This document shows, in pieces, positions 55,200 to 64,000 of a DNA stretch of 64,000 bases; the stretch's first letter is position 1; the number at the start of each line of letters is the position of its first letter. Origin of the DNA: Apoda limacodes (taxonomy: Eukaryota > Arthropoda > Insecta > Lepidoptera > Limacodidae); NCBI GenBank assembly GCA_946406115.1, contig OX291544.1, positions 8,618,001 to 8,682,000 of the forward strand. The letters are read 5' to 3'. Both the position numbers and the translations under genes were made by a program. A model generated the notes under the pieces. It was given only the letters and a program-made list of their open reading frames with translations, searched no databases and was not told where the DNA came from.

Positions 55200-55262
55200 A
55201 CTAAAGCGGTCACCCATCCAATGACTGACCACGCCCGACGTTGCTTAGCTTCGAATAACATT
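55200..55262 (-). repeat. 5S rRNA-derived segment, isolated copy
   Basis: Plus strand 'gcggtcacccatccaatgac', then 'tgaccacgcccgacgttgc' and 'ttagcttcgaa': the inverse of the 5S internal region, with 'gtgacc' and 'aagctaagcaacgtcgggcg' on the minus strand. Closer to real 5S at the 'gtcgggcgtggtc' part than the copies inside the 1.4-kb elements. The 5' half is missing. Confidence 0.75.
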
Positions 55263-55544
55263 AACTTTAAAAAATACTTTAAGGTTATTCAAATAGGGAA
55301 TGAAAGTTTGTATAAAAGTTCGTCATTTTTGGATTTTTTTACTGTCAGATTTAGTGTCTCATTCTTGTCAAAGAACACTTTGAAGTTGTATCTTAAACCT
55401 AAGACAAATCGAAATAGTACAAATTTAATAATACTACGCGGTTGAACGTACGACACTCACAATCTCTTAATATTTTCATTAGGAACATTATGCGTAAAAT
55501 AATAATTACAGTAGGGTGGTTAAGAAATTCAATTAATATGACAT

Positions 55545-55985
55545 AAAAAACATCGGCCAAGTTCGAGTTGGACTCGCGTACCGAGGGTTCCGTACCTACC
55601 ACCATTTACGTGAACTATAAACAGAAACAAAAACGACTCAGGGCTCTAACAAAGAATGTGAACTTTAAAGCTTTATATTTCGCAAACGCATTGCTGAATC
55701 GAAAAATGGTTTTCACAAACCCTCAATATGTTCAAACAACGACACCCCACACTATAGGGTAGACGAGAAAAAATTATTCTTCCCCACTTTATGTGTCCCT
55801 ACACGTACCCTAAAAAAATATTTTTTTCATTTTATTTTACCACTTTGTCGGCCTAATTAACATGTATACCTATGCCAAATTACAGCTTTCTAGTACTAAT
55901 GGTCTCTGCTCTGAGCTAAGCCGGGGTCTGACAGACGGACAGACGGACGGAAATTTAAGGGTTGCTTGTTCACTATGGAACCCTA
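55545..55985 (+). mobile_element. 'gagttggactcgcgtaccg' family copy
   Basis: Left terminus 'catcggccaagttcgagttg' with 'gagggttccgtacc'. Interior 'acagacggacagacggacgg' near 55930, and right end 'tatggaaccctaaaaa'. The overlapping frames (55399-55605 and 55568-55762) are repeat by-products. Confidence 0.65.
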
Positions 55986-56244
55986 AAAATGGTTTATAGG
56001 TCTCGACAGGCAAGATTACATACATTTTTCCTCGAGAAGGCGAGACCCGAGTATTCCAAACATTAATTTCGACGTGGTTTGATAATACATAGGTATTTAA
56101 CCGATTTTTTAAAAGTAAATTAAGTTATTCTCACAATACTAAAGAGAATACTGTTTAAACAAATAAATACATTTAATATATGAGCTACAGTCGTCTAGTA
56201 TCAATTTAACACGATTATCTTATTATCTACCTAGACTAGGTACT

Positions 56245-56285
56245 AACTCTACGCGGTAATTATGTCGTAATTACCGCGTAGAGTT
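56245..56285. repeat. Perfect 18-bp stem-loop
   Basis: AACTCTACGCGGTAATTA (56245-56262), loop TGTCG, then the exact inverse (56268-56285). The stem includes a CGCGG core, unusual in such AT-rich surroundings. No element ends or coding sequence adjoin it. Confidence 0.9.
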
Positions 56286-56289
56286 GACA

Positions 56290-56820
56290 TGATTGACCCA
56301 AATTATTAGATACAAGTTGACCTGCCGAACGTTGTTTCGCTTAATTCCCTCTTCCTTATATATGCATAATATACAGCCTATGTCCATTTGAAATAATGTA
56401 CCTTTTAATAGAAAAAGAATTATTCAAATATGTGCGGTGCAGTGGTTCCAAAAATTACCCTCAATACATATAAACAAAGTTACAAAATCAGCTTTCTGTC
56501 TTTTTATAATTATTATTATGGTATAGATTAGGATTTCTAGTCGTCCCGTATTTAGACAACAATAAGTAATATACCTTATAATTAAAAATCACAAATCAGG
56601 GCATACATAACAGATGCATTTTTGAACACCTATCAAATGATATCCCAAATAATGTGGTGAGCAAAAAGATATTTTCAGCACAACTAACCGTAAAAAAATG
56701 GCGGAAATTTCATTGGAATCTACCAAAAGTCGGCGGAATCATACTAACGACGAACTAATGAACGTACGGCCGGCCATGACAAATTTATAAGGGTACCGAT
56801 ATTGCCATTAGCTATGGAAC
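56290..56820. other. AT-rich stretch, no gene recognised
   Basis: Ends in a diverged 'tggaaccctgaaag' repeat scrap. No exon or element boundary. Confidence 0.4.
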
Positions 56821-56824
56821 CCTG

Positions 56825-56935
56825 AAAGACATACGTGAACAATCCGCACTGTGCCCGCGTGTGAACTATCCCAATCGCCCTTAGTAACGGTAAGCCTTGC
56901 CCCAACAGTGGGGACGTATGAGGCTGGTTAGGTTA
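56825..56935 (+). repeat. LINE 3'-end-like repeat
   Basis: 'caatccgcactgtgcccgcg', 'tgtgaactatcccaatcgcc' and 'ggacgtatgaggctggttag'. Third copy of the family at 19300 and 43170. Confidence 0.65.
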
Positions 56936-56939
56936 AGGT

Positions 56940-58550
56940 TTTTAGGCAAAAAAAAATTGGAAAAGTTGGTCGTAAAATTGGTAACTTCAGGAAAACTGAA
57001 ATATGCTTTTTACTGTAGGTATTTGTATAAACTTGGGGAGGACAACGTCTGTCGGCTCAGCTAGTATAAAACTGCCGACAAGTGCCACAACATTAGCAGA
57101 GAGAGAGAGGGAGAAAATGAGCATTCTAGTCATACTTTATTGTAGCAAACAATTATGATTTTTTAATAGCACATGCTATTCTATCCTAGGCTATTTATGA
57201 AATTACAATATTGTAGTCTAAAGGTCGACACTTCACTCCTTTAAATCAACCTAATTACATACTGTAGGCTCACGTCATGCCTCATGCCCTAATTTTTTTT
57301 CATTAATGTTAACCTTTTTATTATTTTTAAGGCCGTTTGGTGAATAATTATGGTCCCAAGGCACGATTTCGGTGGTTATACGTTGACTAGTTTTCTCACA
57401 CAGCACGTTAGGATTAGCTAACAAGTAAATGCATATGCTTTTTTGTTTTTTTTTATTGACCTAATTTTTGGTTCAGAGAAAACTAGCCTCCTAGAAGACT
57501 AGGCCCCTTATGGAGAAGGATAAAGAAACATTTTTTATCCCCATAAAGAGTTACAATGGGAATAGATTTTTCAGGAAGTTTCAAGTAAAAATCGGCCAAG
57601 TTTAATTCCGTGAATGGGAATTATTGCGGATATTTAAAAAACTCATGAACGGATTTTGTCCAAAGCAATTTTCATTGGTAGTATTTATAAATCTCTATCA
57701 TTGTGATTTTTTTTCAGATTTCTTTATTACATGGTTTAAAAGTTTTAGAGAGCTAAGTTTAAATGGAATTCGACTAGGTATACACAGTTATTTCCTGAAT
57801 TAAAAGTAGCCTAGGTCCTTCTTCGTCTCTTCAATTGTCTATGTTAGTCTCTTTAGCTCTATTTGATACTCCGTTGGGGCACAAACTTAAGAACTTTTAG
57901 ATTTATAATATAGATATTATAATAGATTTTAGTAGTAAGTACTAACTAAGATGAACAGCGACATATGCAGGTGAAGTTTCATCGTCTTTAATTGCAAATA
58001 CAATAATTTAACAAAAAAAAAAAACATGAAAAGAAATTAAAATGAATTAAAAACCACCTTCTTTTTTGAAGTCTGTTAAAAATAGCCACAAAGATGAAGG
58101 GTTAAACCCAGTAGGTATAACCAAATCAAGGAAAGTCACTTTCACACCTCGGAAACAAGATAATATGCGAACAATGTGGAAGATAAACCCTTGCTAAAGA
58201 GTGATTCCGTTAAATACTTAGGACTACATCCTCACAGCAAATTTAACTGAGCCAATACTTCAAAGAAAGGAAAAATAAGTTAGACCACTTGATATATAAG
58301 CCAAGAAGTTTGCAATAGTAAGCTATATTCTTCCACTTCTAATTTTCCGGGATAAAACGTACCTAGCCTATGTCTTTTTCCGTCTCTTCAACTACTTATC
58401 TCTAGTTTGATGCTACGACATGAAGAAAGGACAAACACCCAAACTCACTTTAGCATTTATATAATTAAGTTTGGATGTAGAGACACACACACACAATCCT
58501 ACGACAAAAGCGTCAGTTTTCGACCACTAATGGTATTTTTTTTTCTTTTG
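56940..58550. other. Repeats and AT-rich DNA before the exon at 58553
   Basis: Contains 3'-end scraps of the LINE/SINE-type family ('aaaagtagcctaggtcc' near 57800 and 'acgtacctagcctatgtc' near 58360), a 'cttcttttttgaagtctgtt' scrap near 58048 and an (AC)n tract near 58484. If the 58553 exon is real, this is intron. Confidence 0.45.
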
Positions 58551-58552
58551 CA

Positions 58553-58612
58553 GCCTGCTTTAATTACAACGCGTCGCAGGCAGATCGAGACAAGGATATC
58601 ATGGATGCTGGT
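58553..58612 (+). CDS. Candidate internal exon, 60 nt, phase 1-1
   Basis: Preceded by a strong acceptor (a run of T and C ending TTTTGCAG) and followed by donor GTAAGT. With one base carried in, it reads xCFNYNASQADRDKDIMDAG with one base left over; that frame is free of stops. A symmetrical phase 1-1 exon could follow 9168-9237, 45986-46007 or 22904-22925, all of which end in phase 1. Alternatively, translation could begin at its internal ATG (atcATGG). I do not recognise the peptide. Confidence 0.5.
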
Positions 58613-59015
58613 CGTAAGTTATTATTTTTTTATTTTACTAGGACGTTATTAGGAGATGACAGTAACTTTATTCACTTCAAGGCACTAGAAAAAATTACGT
58701 GCGTATAACTGGCGTATTATATTTGAGATGAAAAAAATATCAACCCTACCTATTTGACCCTGCACAGTATAATTATATGTACTACTGGAATGGTATGTCG
58801 TCCGCTCCTTTACAAACAACGGGTTAGTAATTCTGCATTCTTTCTTACTATTTATTCAATAACGGGTTCTGTAGCCAGACTAAGTTATTTCATGGTATAA
58901 TACCACTATTACTCCAACGAAACAAAGTTTTTATCTCTCACACTATCCTAAACGTTTTAGAATAGACATATTCATATTCGATACTTATTAGTCGGTTAAC
59001 GTATTTTCATCTCTG
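58613..59015 (+). other. Likely intron after the 58553 exon
   Basis: No further exon with fitting phase is evident downstream in the window. Confidence 0.35.
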
Positions 59016-59019
59016 AATT

Positions 59020-59085
59020 TTGTAGGGTGCGGTGACTACTTAGCATCAGGCGGACCGTTATTTTGTTTGCCACCTAAGTGATATA
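59020..59085 (-). repeat. 'ggtggcaaac' repeat end, minus
   Basis: Plus strand 'gcggtgactacttagcatc', 'aggcggaccgttattttgt', 'ttgccacc': inverse of the repeat start at 5270. Confidence 0.6.
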
Positions 59086-59165
59086 AAAAAAACTCGCTAA
59101 AATTGATTTTAGTCGGCATGATGTATAAAGTGTCTGAAATACCAAACATCCCAATTTTGTTCATA

Positions 59166-59370
59166 ACATGGACGTAGCCAGTTTTTAAGCCAAGTTGGGG
59201 CAGAATGGGTAAAGGGCATAAAATAACATGTTCTTTCTACTAGATCTGGCCCAAGATTCACCAAAAAGAACGTGTTATTTTCGTATAGCAAAAATTTGCA
59301 ATACAGGCAAAATTCTTAAGGTTATAGGCATTTTAGGCAGTCTAGAATGAAACAGCCATCCCACCCTAAA
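59166..59370 (+). mobile_element. Decayed relative of the 172-bp MITE
   Basis: Starts 'catggacgtagccagttttt', has 'aacatgttctttctac' inside and 'aaggttataggcatttt' near the right; the same word order as 47087-47258. The right end is not preserved. Confidence 0.55.
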
Positions 59371-59741
59371 TGTTTGCTATATTTTGTTTAGTATCAAAAA
59401 AAAGAAATTGAATTAAAAAAAATCCTTTCGCTAATTTAAGCGCTTACTCATTCGCGGACAATAAAGTTGCTAAAAAATAACCCTAAATCTTGCATGTCTG
59501 TCAAACGTACCTAGTCCTTTCTAGGCTCGGTTTCTAGCCCATTATTAGGTTAAATAATTTTCTTTGGCTCTACATGTTAAATTGTAATTAGTACATTTTC
59601 TATTTGTCAAGTGCTAATTATGCGGGCACCCGTTTGTGGCACCAGGTAAAAGATTATTATCAAGCTTTTTGCAAACTTTGAACATACGTATACACACACG
59701 CATGTCTAACATGGTAACATCACGTTTGTTTCTAATAAGGG

Positions 59742-61210
59742 TACACGGTAAAAAAGAATTAGTTGAGCCAAGAGAATATCGTTTCAAATATGCACCAACG
59801 AATATTTGCTTCATCCAAGATATTATTTCTCTTAAATATTTAAAATGATATGAAGTTAGGACAAGATCAAATTTCTTTGAACCAGTAAATAAAACTCTAT
59901 CAGTTTGAAACATTATTTAATTCATTGAAGAAAATAATGCTTCTTTATTTGAAACACTTAGTTTTCTTGGGCGTACAACTTCGTGTGTTATTGCACGGAA
60001 GAAAATTTCTAGTTCACACAAGAGAATAGTGCTCTTAACTTGACTACGGCAGCTCTTAAATTAATAACATTATATTTTAGTTTAAAACAAAAAATATTTC
60101 GGTCCAAAATTACATAGTTATTTTTTAAAGAGCCCTACGCCTCTTTTCTGGAAGTTTGGGCCATATGTCAGTCTACCGCACTGGCTTTCTATGACTTGGC
60201 GGAACGTTTGTCGAGCTTAGTAGCTATTCTCGCCTTTAGCTGATTATACAGTGTTATGTTTAATCATAATTGTTGTGACTAACGATCCTTCTTAAACATG
60301 GAAGAGAGAAAAGTGTGCCCCTTAGCGGTCACCCATCCAAGTACTGACCACGGTCGACGTTGCTTAACTTCGCTTATCGTTTCAGATAGACGAATGCGAC
60401 TGGGCCACGAACTTTTCAATTCTCAGATACTAATTAACTGTTGGTTTTTTGCATGAACTGATACTAATTTGGCGCACAAAACCCTACAATAAACAATTAC
60501 CTATTTAAAATTAAAATCCAACACGAAAGCCTATGAAGGACAGTGATGAGGTTCGTTCAGTTTTAAAAATGCAGGTATTTACTTAAAAGAAAAGAAAATT
60601 GGTTAAAGGCGATACTAGCTAATTAATTTCAACGAAAATGTTTAATATTTTAAAGCAGAAATATTATTTATTTCGACTAAAACATGAGTTTCAGCTTAAA
60701 ATATCAGATTTTGAGTCAAGAATTTAACAAATTCTGTTAAAATTATTATTTTCTCTAATTTAAAACAATATTATCTTAACTGAAAATTTCACTGGCTTTG
60801 ATTTAAGATACAATTATTTTAAAGATATAGTTTTTAATAAGTAACGTCGCAGATTTAAGAAAACCATGATTTTAGCGCAAAATAAATTATATCAAAGCAA
60901 AATTATTTTTTGTTTCAAACGAAGAAAAATAAAATGTTGCATATAAAAATGTATTTATTTCATACAAGAACATTAACTGTCTTAGGGTAATTAATTTAAG
61001 TTTGGTTGATCTAAAACGAACATTTATTTAGTTAAAAAAAATTTGTTCTTACGAAAAGAAGTTTATCAATTTCGATTGATAAAATGAAATTTTTTCTGGG
61101 AAATAATATTGCCTTCTGTGAACAAAATATGTCCAAAATAGTTGGATTTCTTGCCTGAATGCAAATTATTTTGGTGGAATAGAACTTGGAAACTCTTTTA
61201 TTTTTCGTGT
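59742..61210 (+). mobile_element. 1.47-kb non-autonomous element, copy 2
   Basis: Collinear and in the same orientation as 16579-18020, starting ACACGG then 'taaaaaagaattagttgagc' and ending 'aatagaacttggaaactctt' then 'tttttcgtgta'. The inverted last bases (TACACGAAAAATAAAAGAG) resemble the start. It differs from copy 1 by many substitutions and small indels, for example the extra 'tttaagaaaaccatgatttt' section near 60855, so both are old. No frame longer than about 100 codons is shared. Confidence 0.8.
60311..60412 (-). repeat. 5S rRNA-derived segment inside element copy 2
   Basis: The minus strand reads 'cgaagttaagcaacgtcg', 'ccgtggtcagtacttggatg' and 'ggtgaccgct', matching the 3' two-thirds of 5S rRNA including the internal control region, then 'aaggggcacac'. 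On its other side stands 'gataagcg' instead of the 5S A-box part. Confidence 0.8.
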
Positions 61211-63835
61211 AGGCATTTACCAAAGACTTTCATTTGTTACGATCCCAGCACACTTCTTTCTTTTGTGTCTCCCACTCACAGAAAAACTTTCTTACACGTT
61301 ATTAACCGCTCCATTCCCGATAACTGGCTGAAGATATAATATTTATGCATAACAGAACCTACGGGATAGTAAGAAGGCCTTCTTTAACTATTCCGCGACA
61401 GAACCAATCCACGCGCAGTTCGTTCTGAGATGATTGATCTGATGGTTTTCGCTTCTAATTCGAGTCAAAATATTTGGGAAATAAAAGATGATGTAAGCTT
61501 AATTTTTTACTTTCTAAACGACTTGAGAAAAAAAAATTTAAATAAAATATCTATTAACTTTGATACAAAAAAATTTAAATATTAAAGTGATGTACCGAAT
61601 TGAAATTAGTCATTTGTTTATATGTTAAATGGTAAAAAGTATCTTAGACTATTAATCTGTTAACCTAAACTAACTTCCAGTTCAGATAACTAGATTTTCC
61701 TCAGAGAAATTACGTGTACCTATTTGATTATTGCTAACGTTAAATAATTGTATATCCGTCTAGTTTTTAAAATAGTCTCTCCAGTAAAGAGATAATAATT
61801 ATAACAAAAAATGCAAATATTTACATGAGAAAAAAAAGGAAAAAATTTGGAAAATCCAAAAGTGCACGCATCATAGCGGTCATTCACATTTAAAAAAAAA
61901 AATCTAAAACAAAACTCAAGTTTTTTAAAATAAAACAACAAATAAGGTGAGGAAAAAATATACTATAAAATAAAAATAAAAAATATATATATATATACAG
62001 TATACAGTGGTATATTCGTTTTTTATAAATTATAATTAAACTACAGTACTTAGAACGCTAATATTAACTAGGAATCAGCACAGTGTAATACTTTATATAT
62101 TAAAAACAAAAGTATTCCGGTAAGATGAATTTTTCGACCAATTTCTCTGCCACATACATGGTCACATAAACACAGACTCACGGACGTCCAAGAATGATTA
62201 GTTTTAATGTTATTATTTATTATATTAAACAAATTAATTGTTTATAAAATGTATCATATGTGCTAGACAGATTATTTAACTTCATATTAGTGCACTCATA
62301 TTATCCTGTAAGTGTTATATTAAAAAAAAAAACGTCATTTAAGTTTCGAAAGACTGGGTTTTTTGACATGTCGAGAGTAGAGCACTACCTTACCGCTCCG
62401 CTTATGAGGCGTGCAAAAGTGAACATATTGCTCCGTAATTATTTGGGAACCCGCATAACGCGCCTTGATTTATTGTAATGCGAAGTTCAGAAGAATGCTT
62501 GCTCCCTAGCTTTCAGTTGAAACTGAAAACTCTTTTAGTCGCCCTCCGAGTTCGCTACGTTAAAGACGTGTACTTTTTACAACCGACGGTGAATTTATGT
62601 AACGTAAAATGTACTATTTTTGTGTTCCGTAAATACAATTAATAAAGTGTAAATAACAAATGGAAGGAAAGTAATCATTATAGTACAACAAAAATGTACC
62701 GTGGTAAACCGAAAACTACTTCCCACAGTGAGTATTGTCAAATATTTTTCAGTGTGATTGTGAAAAATCTTGTTTGAATTATGAATGAAATTAAATAAAT
62801 TTTAATTTACTTAATTAAGTAAGTACTTATATAAGATTTGTAAAGCAATTCTTTTTTTTTTGACGATTCATTTATTATTGTTTTATTATATTTAATCTAC
62901 TTCGTATTTCAAATGCTTCCATTATCTTATGTGTTAAAATTTATAGTACCTAATGGAAATGGAAGGTGCGTCATGTGACACAGTATTGGAAGTTCTTGTT
63001 TTTATCGATTTTCCGGCACATGTGATAGTGTGGCTATCACGTAACTTACCCTTCCCTGACAACGACCAGTGGTGTGGGGCAGAGAATTATCACAATAGAA
63101 TAGTTCTATTTCCATACATAAATAAAAACAATCAATTGTTTCTGTGATTATTTAATGTATAATAGTAATAGTACATATTAGAAAACTCAACGTCTCTCTG
63201 TCTGTCTGTTATGTTCTTTTCACGCGAGAATATCTGGCCAGGCAATATGATATATTTTACATAAAGTAACATACGAAATAAGTTGTGAAGATAATTTTGG
63301 ATCTAGTCCGAAAAACGGGTCACGTGAGCGTTGGACTCCGCTTAATAGGTTTTTTAATTACTCAAAAGCTGTTGATTTTGTAAATTTGTAACTACGCCCA
63401 ATATTAATAGATTTACCATATTATTTTTTTTTTTAAATAGCTTTAAAATTATTTATTTTAAAATAAATAGAATTAAGATCCTAACAAGTTAAGGCGTTTC
63501 ATAGATTGCATGAGCACGTTTAGTTTTGAGAAGTAAGGTTTTTATATTCCATAGATGGATTGAAGTTAGAAACTGTGGCACTTCTGCAGTGGTTTCTTCC
63601 GCTACCCGCTACTACGTCCAGGATGCTGGAGTCGTTTTCACATAGTTGACTGAGAGGCACTTCTCCGGTTGGGGCTGGCTAGGATCGTTATCTTTTTTAA
63701 TCAGTTTGCCAGTCGCGCGTGCATTGGTACAAACAGCTGACAAACGAACATGTCGAGAGATGTCTATCATCTTTATCTCTAAAAATCATTTTTATGGCTC
63801 GCAGAAAGATTACCAAATTACCATTTCAAGTCATA
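61211..63835. other. Stretch without a supported gene
   Basis: AT-rich, with a (TA)n tract at about 61984-61998 and a 72-codon plus-strand frame (62260-62478) followed 160 bases later by AATAAA (62640). The frame has no motif; it could be a 3' exon, but no acceptor stands out. A 64-codon frame at 62953-63147 is likewise unrecognised. A 'ctgtctgtctgttatg' repeat scrap occurs near 63195. Confidence 0.35.
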
Positions 63836-63837
63836 TA

Positions 63838-64000
63838 CAGTAGAACTCCAATTATCCGAATTAATGGGGACCGGGACCCATTCGGATAATCAAGTATTCG
63901 GATAATCGGATTTTTTTTAAAAAAATTGCCATTAGAGAGAATAAAAGCTACGTTTTGATATTGCACTATTTTTTTATTGAATTAAATGAAAGAAACATGA
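63838..64000 (+). mobile_element. Left end of a pogo/Tigger-like transposon, cut by window edge
   Basis: After a TA (63836-63837) the sequence CAGTAGAACTCCAATTATCC begins, with 'gaattaatggggaccggga' and 'cggataatcaagtattcgg' following. CAGTRGAACCYCGATTATCC-like ends are characteristic of the pogo/Tigger branch of Tc1/mariner. The sub-terminal 'tccgaatt...attcggata' forms an internal inverted repeat. The transposase, if any, lies outside. Confidence 0.7.

Noticed and set aside
59614..59913. 99-codon minus-strand frame at the start of the 1.47-kb element
   Set aside because: The corresponding part of the first copy (16579 onward) does not keep it open.
1..64000. tRNA genes and CRISPR-like arrays
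   Set aside because: No B-box with a foldable cloverleaf was found on either strand, and the tandem arrays present have no spacers of constant size; the organism is a eukaryote.

Overview
The window is AT-rich animal nuclear DNA and almost certainly comes from a moth or butterfly. Evidence for this is indirect but consistent: GT-AG exon candidates, a TATA/initiator core promoter, dense decayed retrotransposons of RTE, Copia and CR1/jockey-like types, Tc1/mariner, hAT-like and foldback MITEs, and several dispersed repeat families that I associate with lepidopteran genomes (the 'ccgacttcaaaaaaggagg', 'gcgagtcggactcgcgcaccgagggttcc' and 'tactagcttttgcccgcgg' families). No bacterial operon, rRNA operon, CRISPR array or convincing tRNA gene is visible.

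Genes. Only two long frames look like real intact host genes, both intronless and on the minus strand: an unrecognised 1,244-residue lysine/asparagine-rich protein with five Cys-x-Cys-x-Cys clusters (31572-35306), and TSR3, the 18S rRNA aminocarboxypropyltransferase (41259-41987). Short candidate exons show that spliced genes also cross the window. A signal-peptide exon on the plus strand (9168-9237) has a well-spaced TATA box and initiator. A divergent signal-peptide-like exon lies on the minus strand (8248-8287). A 60-nt phase 1-1 exon lies at 58553-58612. Weaker start-exon candidates are at 22904 and 45986. Most second exons cannot be placed, so the spliced gene models stay open.

Layout. 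1-7.8 kb: repeats, including an 18-bp minisatellite, a 550-bp foldback and a 700-bp MITE-like element. 7.8-9.3 kb: two RTE LINE scraps around the divergent exon pair. 9.7-10.8 kb: remnant of a PHD-finger-ended transposon ORF. 11-31 kb: mostly repeats, with a MITE nested in a MITE (13.9-14.4 kb) and a 1.44-kb element carrying a 5S rRNA-like segment (16.6-18.0 kb). 31.5-35.3 kb: the large unknown gene. 39.2-39.9 kb: a Tc1 deletion derivative and a 106-bp tandem duplication that shares its end. 41.3-42.5 kb: TSR3 with a hAT-like MITE about 110 bp upstream. 42.8-45.8 kb: a LINE scrap and foldbacks. 46.3-49.9 kb: a Copia element interrupted by an RTE LINE, itself interrupted by a 172-bp MITE. 51.8-53.6 kb: a LINE reverse transcriptase nearly intact apart from one stop codon. 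55-64 kb: repeats, the second 1.47-kb 5S-containing element, the 58.5-kb exon, and the end of a pogo/Tigger-like transposon cut by the window edge.

There is no evident cooperating gene system. The genes look like separate host genes in a transposon-rich region, possibly partly inside long introns of the spliced genes. The most novel content is the 1,244-residue protein and the repeat architecture.
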